64,000 bases of DNA from Areca catechu (GCA_021397845.1 CM038042.1:30244418-30308417); one strand, 5' to 3'. Counted from the first letter of the stretch, positions 44,969 to 57,568 are shown. The notes: generated from the letters alone by a model not told the origin. Program-made: numbers and translations.

Positions 44969-46690
44969 TTAGGAGGGTGACATGCATATGAGAATGGTGC
45001 ATGGGACTCCTACTAGGTGCCATAGGGTCCTCCAAAAGTAAGATGCAAATATGGCATGCTCAATGAATGAATACAATATGCAAACCTCTACAAAATGCAG
45101 ATAAATGATTAAAGAAACATAAGAAGATTCAAGAAAAGGCAAAAAATACGAGGTGGATTCAGGGTTAGTCTGGTAGGGTAGAAAGTAAGAAAAGGGTTTG
45201 GGGTTGATCGGGTAGAATAGGATACAGGAAGGGGTGTCAGGGATTAGTCCTAGACTAATAAGGTTGACCTTATGGGGTTGATGTATACCTACAAGGTCTG
45301 CATTATGGAAGAATGGATCATTAATTTTAGGGAAGAGATCGTTAATGGGAACTATAGGAGGGGATCCATCCTGAGGGTACTGATAAGTCAAATCCTCAAT
45401 AAAGTCTTCTGGTTCATGAAATTTAGGACTGGGCTCTATAATTGGGCTTTCTTCTAGTAGCTCCTCAAGTAAGATTCTAACAGTAGTATCTGGATTCTCT
45501 TTCTCTAATTGGTCTTCCACTACAGGTTCAGTTTGGGTATGGTCAGGGTCAACTAACGTTGGGTTCGCTTTAGTTTGGGTATCTACTGGGCCAACTAATC
45601 CTAGGTCTTCTATAGGTATCTCCTCTTCTTCCTCATACTCATCCATTAAGCTCACATCAGCTTTATACACTTCCTCTTCAATGTCATTCTTGTGAACAGT
45701 GGGGTGGTAGGAGGGGATCGGCTAAGGGAAAATTGACTAATGTTTGGGATAGCAGGGGTGGGTCGACTAAGGGATTCCTGACTAATACTAGGCTCATATC
45801 TAGGAGTACTAATCCTATGGGATTCAGGTCTCCTAGGGGTTATGGGTCCCTTGGGCTCATAGGACAAGGGCTCAGATCCATGGGTTACGGGTTTGCTGGG
45901 CTCATGGGATATGGGCTCATAGGTTATGGGTTCACAGGACCTAGGTAGGTACTTTTCTTTAAGTTTGCTTTTCATGGCTCTCCATATAGTTATGGGTGTT
46001 TCTCCTTTTAGTTTAGCCATTCTCTCAAACATATCCCAGTCTACCTTAGCCTGGCGAGCTAACTTAGCTTTAGCAAACCTGAACTGATCGTTTTCAAAAT
46101 AGAAATTCATTTGGCTTTCAAAATATAGGTCCATATGTCTTTCCCAACTAAGATAATTCTTAAACTTAGGATCACCACCAAATGTAGATACTATTCCCCA
46201 AACGTTTCTAATGGGTCTCTCATCTTGGTCCAAGAACTCTTGATTGGGCTCCTAGTATGGGTCAGAGTATTGGGCTCTCCTAGGGTTGGGCTCCAAGTAT
46301 GGGTCATGGTATGGGGTTCTCCTAGGATTGGGCTCTGAGTATGGGTCAAGGTATTGGCTCTCCTAGGGTTGGGAGGTGTGGGCAAAGGTGACTCAGGTTT
46401 GGGTCTAATATAAGTCCTATGGGTTTCCTCTAGGGTTCCTACTGGTCTCCTACTCGATCAAACCTATTGGCTAAATGGTCAAGCCTATTATGGGTTTGGG
46501 TATTGGATTGGGTCAATTGATTGTGATTATGGTTCATCTGGTTCATTTGGGTGGTTAATTGGGTTAACTGATCAGTCATGGTCTTCATGAAGACCTCGAA
46601 GTGGGACTCCATGGTTAAGCTGGGTTGGGGTTTAGACTGGTTGTACTGGACTTCTGACCTAGTGATGCGGGATGAACCTAAGGCTACCAT
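44969..46690 (-). pseudogene. Gag of the inner element and acidic linker
   Basis: The N-terminus is read at about 46614-46439 (MESHFEVFMKTMTDQLTQLT, then an Asn/Gln/His-rich stretch). The core lies at 46233-45652 (NYLSWERHMDLYFESQMNFY, and RAMKSKLKEKYLPRSCEP). A repeated YEPISHEPS-like segment follows. An acidic linker (MDEYEEEEEIPIEDLGLVG) continues in another frame down to 44969. No zinc knuckle was found. Gag packages RNA; this one carries few lesions, but at least two frame changes. Confidence 0.8.
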
Positions 46691-46699
46691 GAATGCAAG

Positions 46700-48040
46700 A
46701 AAATAGAAGCTAGTTTTTTTTGTGATTTTTTAGAATTTTAATTTGCAGGCTAATGTCCCGAAATCAAGTAAAGATTAACAGGTAAACTAGTAATGAAAAG
46801 ATCAAACCTACCCGCATATGAACTCATGCCAACATAATAAAGGAAGGATCTAAGGATTAAGAAACCCCTGGTTAGGATAGCGTACCTTCAACAAATCAAA
46901 AATTAGGAGGGGGAAGGATTTTACCAAGCACCGATTCGAAGATCTTGTCGATGAAGGGGTCACACGGCACTCGGGATTGTCACCTCGAAGACAAGCCTTT
47001 AGTTCCTCGATTCGGGTTGCTATCTAGAATCGGTCCTGGAGGCAAAGAAGGCCTCTTTCTTGGAGGTGAATACCACGTGGATCCTGCAAGCATCTGAGGT
47101 TAGCAAGAGAACAAATAGAAAAGTAAAGAAACAGAACTAGGGTTTGAAAGGGTGGAATCAGGGCTGATTGAAGCTAGCGGCCTGGAGGGGAAGAAAGCTC
47201 CTTGTTGTGGATGACTGGGGCTTCTTCTCCTTGGGTAGATTAGGGCTTGGAAGAAGCTTGCTTTGGTCGGCCAAGGCTTGGAAGAACTACGGCACACAAG
47301 TGTCACTCACTCACTTCAAACACAAGAACATAAGAACATAACTTAACACAAATTTTAAGTAGGGTTTTGATTCATTAAAAGAGATTGATTACAAGAGGGG
47401 GAGGGATGGGGTATTTATAGATGTTCCCCAAGTCCTCCCCTTGTTATGATAGAATTACAAAGTAGAGTGGGAGAGGGATTACAAGTTTGCTTTAAACTAG
47501 GAGAATACAATTTGAATGGGAATTAAACTTGATCTCCTTGTTTGAATTGGATTTCTTCTCCTCCTTTGACTTGGTCAAGGGCTTTCTTTGGGCTTGGATG
47601 CCAAGATGGCTTGGGCTTGGATTTTAGGGTGGCAAGGGATGGCCTCCACTTGGGCTTGGGCGACCTCCAAAGGGCTTGGGTGCATGGGCCTCCTGGTGGC
47701 CTGGAAACCCTGGGCTGGGGCCTAGAATATTTCCTGGACATCTTGGTTCTTGGAATCTTCATATGTGGAGCTTCATGGGCTTGGGCTTGCTTTGCTCTAG
47801 GGGCCTGGTGAAGGCTATGACTGATGCTCCTCCTCTTGTATAACTGGACTAATACTGGACTCAATTGGACTAGTTGAGATAACCCAACTTATTACAGGAC
47901 TTAATTCAACTCAGTTGAGCTAACTTCATTACAAAACTCTCAACTGTACTAACTTTATTATAAGACTTGATTACAAAATTTGACATATTAGTAAGGGTTC
48001 AAGAAAACCCTAATCAGTAAACCAGATAAGACCCAGTAAT
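46700..48040 (-). repeat. Related LTR block inside the leader (probable solo LTR)
   Basis: It shares with the flanking LTRs the promoter block ttacaagagggggagg..tatttatagat (TATA at 47412-47419) and clusters of ttgggctt, but is otherwise diverged. It interrupts the leader: leader-like sequence is found on both sides. No second copy or internal region is present. Exact ends could not be set. Confidence 0.6.
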
Positions 48041-48049
48041 CTGTATCGG

Positions 48050-49097
48050 ATCCTGGTACCCCCACCACCTGGTGGTCATGGAATCAATCAAACAAGGTGT
48101 TATGATGTAGTCAAGTACACAAAGGTTAACACGTGCTAGGGTTTGCTAGACCTAGAGCCAAAACCTAATGAGTAAACTCAACTTACACTCAACACAGCAC
48201 CTAATCCTTCCACTGGCCAGGTAAGAGGTGGGGTGGTGGGAGGCTCCCCCTGCCTGTGATAGGGTCCTAATTAAAAACTACCAGTCCACTTAGGATGTTT
48301 GCCACTAGACCTCTAGCCTTAAACACCAGCTTTCAATAATAGGTGATGGGTTGGGTGCACTAGTTCCCTCACTAGACTTGGACCCAACCTATTGGTATCC
48401 CTAAAACTATTATGTTGCTAGTTAATTTTAATTAAGGCTTGGGTTCTGATACTGGGTGATTGTTTTGGGCCCAGGACAAGTGATGAAATCCTGTCCTGAT
48501 CTGACAGAATAAAATTGTCCTTAAGATTAGTTTAATGATATGATGCACAATTGATGAACCCTAATGCAATCTGATAACAAAACAGAAAATAAAAAAATTT
48601 TGTCTCTTTTGTGAGGTGGCAATTTAAATTTGAGTTGGTTAAGTTATCAAACAAAATTGGCTTGGGTTTAGGGGGTTTGGATGTAAGTTAGGTTTGGTTT
48701 AGTCAGATATGCAGAAATCACAGAAATTGAAATTATGGGTCTATTTTGATACAGAATTTGATATGGTTTTTAGAGCATAAAATCTCAAAAAAAAATTCAT
48801 AACAAAGAATGACGTATGGGGATGATTGCTACCAAATTTCATGCAAATCAAAAATGGTATGATGATGCAAGACCTAGGATTTCTAACTAGGTATAGAAAA
48901 CACAGAATTCTGGTTAGGGTCTCTAAGGTATAGATTTTTTTATATTTTTTTATCTATAAAATTAATAAAAAATTTTGAAAAAATAGGGGACTTGACAGAG
49001 AAGACGTGATGCAAATATTAGAGAAAAACAATATTTTTAGGTTGGTGAATCAGACCTAAACTCGGACTCCCAGTGCAGATGACAAGATGCAAATTTT
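48050..49097 (-). other. Leader of the inner element
   Basis: Read on the - strand, it contains gcctcccaccaccccacctc near 48240, like the outer element's leader, and an AT-rich stretch at about 48560-49000. No coding frame is present. Confidence 0.65.
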
Positions 49098-49429
49098 GGG
49101 TTACGGGTCTGCTGGGCTCATAGGTTTTGGGTTCACAGGACCTGGATAGGTACTTTTCTTTAGGTTTGCTTTTCATGGCTCTCGATATAGTTATGGGTGT
49201 TTCTCCTTTTAGTTTAGCCATTCTCTCAAACATATCCCAGTCTACCTTAGCCTGGCGAGCTAACTTAGCTTTAGCAAACCTAAACTGATCATTTTCAAAA
49301 TAGAAATTCATTTGGCTTTCAAAATATAGGTCCATATGTATTTCCCAACTAAGATAATTCTCAAACTTAGGATCACCACCAAATGTAGATACTATTCCCC
49401 AAACATTTCTAATGGGTCTCTCATCTTGG
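49098..49429 (-). repeat. Duplicated gag fragment in the leader
   Basis: This block is nearly identical to 45882-46228 of the same element's gag (both contain NYLSWE and DQFRFAKAKLARQAKVDWD) but lacks about 15 bp between two ggctcat copies. It sits between primer site and leader, outside the gag frame. Confidence 0.85.
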
Positions 49430-49590
49430 ATAATTAACAGGAAAATAGAGGACAAAACAAAGGATAATTAACATGAAAAGATGAGAAAAATAAAAATGTT
49501 TGATGGAAAAAATAATCATATGTTTTGAAGGGTTATGCAGAAAACAACATGCAGAAATCTAGACTATGATGCAAGAACATGCCCTAATCC

Positions 49591-49603
49591 TACTCTGATA
49601 CCA
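49591..49603 (-). other. Primer binding site of the inner element
   Basis: On the - strand tggtatcagagta lies four bases after the end of the 5' LTR. It is the initiator-Met type. Confidence 0.88.
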
Positions 49604-49607
49604 AAAT

Positions 49608-51047
49608 TGATGAGGGACGGGATTCTATCATGATGCAAGATGATATGCAAGGGATGAACATGAGGAAAATCAGATTAAAGAAAATAAATATTTTTAGATT
49701 TTTTATGATTTGATTCCCAAAACTAGACAAGACTATGTTAGGATTATCCTGTATCAGTTAGCATCCTACCCACATGCTAGATCATTTAAAAAGATAAAGC
49801 AAATAAAGGATCCTAGGTCTAAGAAGGCCTATTAGGAGCATGTTCGCCTTCAAGAAATCAGATAAAGAGAGTTGAAAATTGACTGAACTTACCAAGCAAT
49901 GATGTTTTGATACCGTAGATAGTCATTCCGCTCAGGTCGATGCCGGATGATTGGGTCACTTTCCCGTGGATCTATCGACTTTTTATCAGCTTTGTTCAGG
50001 GGCAAAGAAGAATTCATTCAGAGGACGTGGTACCGAAGGGATCCTACAAATATCAAGGGTTAGTGATGTAGAATATGAGAAAAATACTAAACAGGATGGT
50101 AAGAAGAAGATCGGGCGGAAGAGAGGCTATAGGGGCTGGCGGCCTTGGATGAAGCTTGGGCATCTGGATCCGGAGAGGGGTAGCCAGGGGCTGATTAAGG
50201 GAGGCTAGGGCGGCTTGGAGTTGAGGGGAGAGAGAGAGTAGCGGGGGTGGCTAGGGTTTGCACACACATAAGTAACCACAGGTCTCACACATACACTTCC
50301 AAAGAGGAACACATGTTGTCACAAGAAAATTTACCAGAGTTTTATTTCATGAATAAGAGATTAAATTACAAGAGGGGGAGGGGTGGGATATTTATAGATT
50401 CACCCAGGTCCCTTTCCTTATCTAATTAGGAGTACAAGTCTTTGTAGAAATAAAACTCAAAATAAACTTGGACTGGAAGACTATTCTCCTGGTGGGCTGG
50501 CTGACTCCTGATAGAACTGGGCTGGCTGACTCCTCCTTGGATTGAGAAGCTTTGCTTGAGCTTGGGCTAGCTAGGGCGCCACTTGGAATGGGCTTGGGCT
50601 GGGGTGCTAAGGTATGAATAGGCCTGGGAGTGTGCCAGCTCCAGATGGGCCAAGGTAGGGGCGCCAAGGCCTGGGGTGCCAAAAGCTGGAGGGCCAATCC
50701 CTCGAGCACCACAGGCCAGGTGTCATGGGCCAGGGGGGTGCTGGAATTCTTATGGACCTGGGGCGCCTCCTCTTGATGGGCTGGGGCTTCATTCTCCAGG
50801 GTTTGGGCAGCATGAACAAGGGACCCGGATGCTATGTTGATGTCTTGAATGTAGGTCCAATAATCCTTCTCTTGAGCATGAAAGTTACAGGACTCATATG
50901 ACTGAATTGAAACTGGGTGGACTTATTGACTGGACTGACATAACTTACAAATAGACTCAAGTAACATGACTTATCAAAATTGACCAACACATAACTTAGA
51001 GAACAAATTGAAGCTTGAAGTCTATGTATGATATGATGTCCTCATCA
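49608..51047 (-). repeat. 5' LTR of the inner element
   Basis: This is the counterpart of 42857-44303, with the same palindromic ends. The TATA box (- strand) is at 50389-50396, and the upstream TGGGCY cluster lies at about 50490-50790. Confidence 0.9.
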
Positions 51048-51052
51048 ATATC

Positions 51053-51740
51053 CTCTATTTCAAACTTAAGAAATGCAGTTTCATGACCCTTAGAGTCATT
51101 TTTCTTAGTTTTGTTGTTACCCCCGAAGAAGTGTCTGCCAACCTCGAAAAGGTTAAGTCCATAGTTGAGTGGCCTGTACCCAAAAGTGTACATGATGCAT
51201 AGCTTCCATGGCCTTGCCACCTTCTATAGAAGATTCATTTGAGGTTTTAGTATGATTGTTGCACTGATCACGGACTGTATTAAAAAGAAACTTTTGAATG
51301 AACTAAGAATGCCGATAGAGCCTTCCTTGAGATCAAAGAGAAAATGACCCAAGCACCAATTTTAAGACTACCTGACTTTTCAAAGGTTTTTGAGGTTGCT
51401 TGTGATGCCTCCGGAATTAGAATTGGAGGAGTTTTAAGTCAAGGGAACTATCCTGTAGCCTTCTTTAGTGAGAAGTTGAATGAAGTGAAATTGAGATATT
51501 CAACTTCTGATAAGGAATTGTATGTTGTAGTTCAAGCTTTAAGGTATTGGAGACATTATCTATTATCGTAGGGGTTTATTTTATATTCAGACCATGAAGC
51601 ACTCCGATTCCTTAGTTCTTAAAAGAAGCTGAACCCTAGGTATGGTAAATGGGTAGAGTACATTCAAGCTTATACCTTTGTTTTGAAACACCATGGTGGC
51701 ACTGAAAATCAGGTTGCCAATGCGCTGAGCTGTCGTTCCA
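51053..51740 (+). pseudogene. Rest of RT and RNase H of the outer chromovirus
   Basis: The stretch LYFKLKKCSFMTLRVIFLSF continues the RT cut at 42856. RNase H follows at 51344-51735, with LPDFSKVFEVACDASGIRIG, STSDKELYVVVQALRYWRHY and a decayed C-terminus. Confidence 0.87.
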
Positions 51741-53205
51741 TGCTTTTGATCTTTGTGAGTATTGAAGTTATAGGATTTGATAGATTGAAAGATGAATATG
51801 AAAATTGTCCTGACTTTTGTAAGATTTTTAAATCTATTTGCCAAGGACCATCTAGTGTATATAGTGACTATACCCTTCATGATGGATTCTTTTTCAAAGG
51901 AAATAAGTTATGCATCTCTCGAACCTCCATTCAAGAATTCTTGATTTGGAAAATCCATGCAGGGAGTTTAGCTGGCCTTTTTGGTAGGAATAAAACCATA
52001 CTAGCAGTTGAAGACCAGTTCTTTTGGCCTAGCCTTAAATGAAATGTGGCCCAAGTGGTGGCCCAGTGTCAAACCTGTGTTGTTGCCAAACAGCAGAAAC
52101 AAAATACTAGCCTATATATCCCTTTGCCTATCCCTGATTGTCCATGGCAAGACCTTAATATGGACTTTATGTTAGGGTTACCAAAGACCATGCAAAGACA
52201 TGATTCCATCTATGTTGTGGTCAATCATTTTTCTAAGATTGCACACTTTTTACCTTGTTCTCAAACTTTTGATGCTTCAGAAGTGGCCAAACTTTTCCTT
52301 AATGAAGTGGTTAGGTTATATAGTTTGCCCAAAACCATTATGTCTGATAGGGATATCCAATTCACTAGTTAATTTTGGAAAACCCTATGGCACATGTTAG
52401 GAACCAAACTGAAGTTTTCCACTACCTACCACCCACAAACTGATGGCCAAATAGAAGTTGTGAATAGAAGTTTTGTAAATATGTTGAGATGTTTAGTTGG
52501 TGAGAGTATTGGAAACTGGGACCTTTTGTTACCCTGTGCTGAATTTGCCTACAATAGCTCAGTCAATAGGTATATTGGGAAAAGTCCATTTGAGATTGTC
52601 CATGGATACAAACTAAGAAAGCCCATAGACCTTATTTTTTTATCCGTGCATGCATGAGTTTCTGAGTTTGCAAAGTCATATGCACAGCATGTTAGAGAAT
52701 TGCACAAAGAAATTAGTAAAAAAATTAATTTGAGCAATGAAACTTACAAGCATATGGCTAATTTCCGTAAGATAGTCAAAGAATTTTATGAAGGAGATTA
52801 TGTGATGATTAGGCTTAGACCTGAGCGGTTCTCACCTAGAACCATGAAAAGTTACATGCCCACGATGCAGGTCCTTTTAAAATAATAAAGAAAATTGGAC
52901 CTAATGCCTATGTGCTTAAGTTATTATCTGACTTAGGTATCAATTCAACTTTCAATATTTCAGACCTAGTAGAGTATAAGAAATCAACAATGACACCTAG
53001 TGAGCCTTTTGGACTTGATCCCATTTTTGAGAGTGAACCTATCCCTGAGTGTCCACTAGCCATATTATCAGAATGGCGAGATAGGATTGAGCAAATTCTG
53101 GATGACAAGACTATCACTACCCAGAACAAGGACTATCAATGCTATTTGGTTCATTGGCATGGTCGACCAGAATCTGAAGATTCGTGGATCACTTGAAAGG
53201 ATCTG
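51740..53205 (+). pseudogene. Integrase with chromodomain, outer chromovirus
   Basis: The zinc-binding part ends CQTCVVAKQQKQN. The core shows the three acidic positions in LNMDFMLGLPK, IMSDRDIQF and DGQIEVVNRSF (about 52155-52470). The GPY-like region is frameshifted near 52870. The chromodomain is at about 53095-53196 (DYQCYLVHWHGRPESEDSWI). Stops at about 52039, 52369 and 52655 break it. Confidence 0.87.
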
Positions 53206-53291
53206 TAAGGGTCAACCCAGACATACTAGAACACTACCAAAGTCAAGTTGACCTATACTTGATAAGATCGATCCTTCCCACCTCGGGAGAA

Positions 53292-53551
53292 TGGTGCGGG
53301 TACTAGAGTTCGTAAGAGACTTCAAGCAAACCAGATCAACCCAAGCTCCTAATGGATTGCAAGTGAATAAACCAAACTCTGATTTTGGTTTCAACTTTGT
53401 GTTACTTTCAGCATGATTCCATGAGTCCTTTAATTTCAGCATGAGTCCATGAGTCTTGTAATTAGAGTCCAGTTAACTTTAATTTCAATTTAGTCATGTA
53501 ATTTGCTTAAGTTAGGTTCAATTTGGTTAAGTTGAGTTCAATTAGACAAGT
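53292..53551 (+). repeat. Truncated 3' LTR of the outer chromovirus
   Basis: It matches the first 260 bp or so of the 5' LTR (38048 on) after the tract ctcgggagaa. It stops at caattagacaagtt, where the next element begins. The remaining LTR is not found downstream in the window. Confidence 0.85.
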
Positions 53552-54860
53552 TGGTGATGCGAACATCCTAACACGAATTTTGATGGAATCCTAGATCCTG
53601 ATGCCAGCCCAGCATAGATCCTGATGCCAGCCTAGCACAGATCCTGATGCCAGTCCAGCACAGATCCTGATGCCCAGCACATATCCTGATACCAGCTCAA
53701 CACTGCCAGAGTTTTTAGGATTAGTTGATTTAGGATCGGAGATCATTTTTATCTGTTTCTGTTCTGATTTATCTTATCGAAATTCCTCCATATTGGTACT
53801 GATGTTTTAGGATTTATCTTATCGATTTGTTTAGGATTTATTTTTATCTTTATCGGTTGTTTGGTGTTTGTTAGAGTCTTGCTTTATTTAAGGTGTTTCT
53901 TCATGAATAAAGTTGGTGAAGAATTTATTTGAGAAAGGTCTGGGTGTGTCCCGACTCGCTTCCCCCGTCCTCCTTCTTGCCCCCCCTTTCTCCTCTTCTC
54001 TCTTCTGGTTCTTTCTTCCCCCGGACTTTTCTTTCTCTTTTCTCCTTCTACTTTCTCTCCTCCTTCCTCTGAGACTCCCTGTTATCTTTTCTTCCTGGAT
54101 CTTCCCTCTTCCTCCTCTAACTCTCCTGCTTCTTCCTCTTTCCTCAAGACTCAACCATCTCCCTCCATTGTAAGTCATCAACCGTGGCCAAGGGGATACA
54201 GCCTTGAGAACCCATCGACCGAATCCTTCCACAGATCCTTCGCCATCATTGATGATCGGTCTCCACGGCTATTGGCAACCAGCAACCATAGTCGCCCGAT
54301 GCCATCGATCAACCTAATCTCAAAAACTTAGTCTTCCGTGGCTTCATCATCTTCAAATGGCTCATGCCTTCCACACTCCTACCTCTTACCTGGCTAGTGG
54401 AAAGGATAACTGTTGACTTGGTTGTAAGTTAAGCTGACTCATTCTACTTGAGCTGCTAGATCTAACAAATCCCTAGAACGATTTGTGTGCTTGTTGCATG
54501 ACCACTAGATCAGGAGTCCATTACCAGCAGTCTCAAACCTAACCCAGTATGACCATGGAACCTAACTTTGAAACCTTATTGAGGACCATGACTGAACAAT
54601 TTGTCCAATTGAACAATAGGTTTGATTAGATGGAGGAACGTGTTGGAAACCTAGAGAGAACCCATGAGACCCATATTGAACCTGAACTTGAGACACCTCT
54701 TCCCACATCTCTCAACCCTAGGAGAGCCCCACGCCATGACCCAATTTTGGAGCTTAATCAGAAGGGACCCAATCATGATTTCATTGACCAAGATGAGAGA
54801 GCCATTATGAACATCATGTTAGAAGCACCTACATTTGATGGCAGCCTTGACCCTAAGGTT
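53552..54860 (+). mobile_element. Fragment of a related element: LTR piece, leader piece, gag start
   Basis: It starts tgatgcgaacatcc. An array of 23-bp units (agatcctgatgccagcccag) lies at 53593-53710. The part at 53880-54010 resembles, in reverse, the LTR at about 58730-58860 (tatttgagaaa.gtctgggtg). Leader sequence follows (cctacctcttacctggctag near 54387), then gag (ATG at 54550, MTMEPNFETLLRTMTEQFVQ; linker and QDERAIMNIMLEAPTFDGSL) until 54860. LTR end and primer site are deleted. Confidence 0.7.
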
Positions 54861-55334
54861 TGACCATCGTGCTCGCTCGGATGGATGCCCTGATGACACA
54901 GTGCCATGCACCTACTTGCTCGCTGAACTCAATAACGATGCATGAGAGTGGGCCGATCAGCCCTGTCAATGTCTCCAAAACCTGCCATAGCTAAAGCCGC
55001 CATGCATGGCATTTGTCGTCCCTCTTAGATAGAGGAAGAGCAGAAGGAGGAAGAAGAGAGATAATATGAGCTTGTCTAATATTTTGGCACTAGTAGAGAA
55101 TGGGAAAAAGGACTCATTTTGGAGAGAAAGGGCATTTTCATCTTATAATTTTTTTAAAATGAGTCAGTTCTGACCAGCCACATGCCCTCTATTTTTTATT
55201 ACTTTATATGCCTGAATTGACATCGAAAGGATGGAAACCCCATCATGCCATGCAGGCGCAATATGGCCCAATCGAGATGCATGGTGTGCACCATATTGGA
55301 TTTTTTACACCACTTCCAGTGTACCAAAAATTAC
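54861..55334. other. Unassigned sequence between two elements
   Basis: The gag upstream ends abruptly in a stop at 54860-54863, and the copia RT downstream begins near 55335. Nothing in between matches another part of this window. Confidence 0.4.
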
Positions 55335-57155
55335 TCGTGGTCTTAAACAAGCTTCCAAGCAATAGTACTTAAAGTTTAATGGCATCATTGCTTTCTTTGG
55401 ATTTAAAAAAAAATACTAATTAATGTACATATCTGAAGGTGAGTGGGAGTAAGTTTATATTTTTGGTTTTATATATAGATGATATCTTACTGGCCAATAG
55501 TGATTTAGATCTCTTGTATGAAACTAAAAGTTTTCTTTTCGAATATTTTGACATGAAATATATGAAAGATATTTCTTATATTCTTGGTATAGAAATTCAT
55601 TATAATAAAAGTAAGAGATTGCTTAATTTATCTCGGAAGAATTATATTACTAGGATTTTAAAAAGGTTTGGATTGTCAAGCTGCTCATCAAGTGAAGTGC
55701 CAATTATTAAAAATGATAAATTCAATAAATTCAGTATCTCGGGAATGAAATTGATTGAAATCAAATAAACATATACTCTATGCAGCTACAGTGGATAGTT
55801 GATGTGTACTCAAGTATGTACTCATCTTGATATTAGTTTTGCTCTAAGAATACTTGACAGATATCAAAGTGATTTAAGTATGGACCATTGGAAGGCTGCC
55901 AAGAAAGTGATACATAATCTTTAGAAGACTAAGGACTACATGCTCACTTATAGGATGACCAATCAATTGGAGGTGATAGGTTATTCAGATGTAAATTATA
56001 TCAGTGTTCACATCAAGGCTCGACATATGGATTATATTTTTAAGTTGCTGAGAATTTATTATGGCTTTTGCTGTGATTTCTTTTTTCAATAGTGATAAGA
56101 TTATCAATGCAAACAAGCACATTGATGTTAAGTATCTTGTAGTAAATAAGAGAATTAGTAGTCATCAAGTACTTATTGATCTTATTGGAACTGCTTGTAT
56201 GATAGCTAATCCTTTGACTAAAGGTTTAATATCTAAAGTTTTTCAAAGAGCATGTAAAACTTATAAGTGATTGTCATTAGGATATTTAGTTTATAATTGA
56301 TACTTATTTTGAGATCTCTTAGTAGTTTAATGACTACTATTACTTTTGTTTAATTATTGTTTACATATATTATGGTTAACTTTTTTATAATTAAAGTAAA
56401 CAAAAAAGTCATTTATATGATATTACAGTGGGCCATTATAATAAGCATTATAGTTTTGATAGCCTATGTATTCCAGGATTAAGTGAGAATTGTTGATATG
56501 ATAGATGGAAGGGAGTATGTTATTTAAGATGTATAACCATCATGATCTGCATCAATGATTTTCTACTTAATCAAAATATAAAAAAATTTTAAAGAATAGA
56601 TAATTGGATAATTTTTATTTAATAAGTGGCACTCATTAGATTGATTTTACAATCTCGATTCAGTACTATTATTTTATTTTAAAAAATTAAAGAATTTTAG
56701 TTTTTTAAAGTAAAATATTTTGAAGGATCAAAGAATTATTTTTAAGTGATAATATAAGCTAAGTGAGAGAATATTAATTTGACATGTAATATAGCTTAAT
56801 ACCACTTAATCTGGTTTAACTCCTTGGATCAACCATATGTACAAGGAGTCCAATTGATTAAAAAAATATATTCCTGATCAGACTAATTTTCTTGATCAAA
56901 CTTACCTTCTTGATCAAATAAAACTGAAATCAAACTCTAATTAAAGTTTTAGTCTTATAATGAAAGAGATACATGTACAAGTATATATATAGAGATAACC
57001 TAGTCCCTTCTCTAACTCTCATAATAGCAATAATGTTTTTCATTAATCATCCATATAAGGAGAAGAGGTTAAGAAAAGAGAAGATCAGATGTCTAAAGGT
57101 GAAAAATAGACATCTCTAGGATTACATGATCTACATGCTAGAACAATGATACAAG
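55335..57155 (+). mobile_element. 5'-truncated Ty1/copia element (RT end, RNase H, 3' LTR)
   Basis: RT motifs LKQASKQ and FIFLVLYIDDILLANSDLDL are followed by the RNase H end PLTKGLISKVFQRACK. An LTR starts tgttgatatgatag at 56491, after aagtgagaat, and contains tatatatatagag near 56982. Everything upstream of the RT is missing. The LTR end is approximate. Confidence 0.75.
55338..56270 (+). pseudogene. Copia reverse transcriptase / RNase H remnant
   Basis: The catalytic YIDD is at about 55475. LGIEIHYNKSKRLLNLSRKN continues the connection domain. Around 55765-56060 the frame is broken and part of RNase H is deleted (YSDVNY without the usual following residues). The frame resumes at 56061-56270. 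Confidence 0.8.
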
Positions 57156-57568
57156 GTATGTTTTCCATAATTTATGATTTTGTATAAACAAACATGATCT
57201 AGGACAGCAAATCAAAGTTTTCATAACACATACTTGATTAATAGAAGTCAACTTAAGAAAATTACATGATTCTTATTATGTGTTACATTATTTGCTCTGA
57301 CAATCTAGTTTGTGAAATTCTCTCATCAATAATGTGTGACGTTGAGTATGAAATGGTACATTTGTATTTCACTAAAACAATCTGAATGCCCATTTCTTTC
57401 GAAAAATGTGTTCAACTTCAACTAACCTTTATTGTTTTGCTTATCAATGACAACCATCCCTTCACCAAAATTAACAAATTTGGAAACTAAAATTTACCAC
57501 TTTAATCTGGAGGGGGCCAAGGGAAGGTATTTTTTTGCTTGGAATTTTGTAATGACACACAAGCATTG
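57156..57568. other. Unassigned AT-rich sequence
   Basis: No reliable coding frame is present. gcattg (57563-57568) directly precedes the LTR at 57569, and its last five bases would be the left target duplication. Confidence 0.4.

Larger units (their letters stand above)
42857..51047 (-). mobile_element. Inner chromovirus derivative with gag and chromodomain tail only
   Basis: Both LTRs have palindromic ends, TGATGAGG and CCTCATCA. The flanks atagc (42852-42856) and atatc (51048-51052) are a 5-bp target duplication with one change. The - strand carries the primer site (49591-49603), leader, gag, linker, chromodomain tail, polypurine tract and 3' LTR. Protease, RT, RNase H and most of integrase are absent. 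Movement would have needed enzymes from a full relative. Confidence 0.88.
38048..53551 (+). mobile_element. Outer Ty3/gypsy chromovirus, interrupted
   Basis: The 5' LTR, Met primer site, long leader, gag, protease and first half of RT lie at 38048-42856. A - strand element occupies 42857-51047. The rest of RT, RNase H, integrase and a chromodomain follow to about 53205, then only the first 260 bp of the 3' LTR. The chromodomain after integrase defines a chromovirus. Many stops show it is old. The left flank is aggac, and the right flank is lost. Confidence 0.88.

Noticed and set aside
53888..54232. Arg/Glu-rich frame on the - strand
   Set aside because: It is the reverse of a C/T-rich tract in an LTR fragment; low complexity only.
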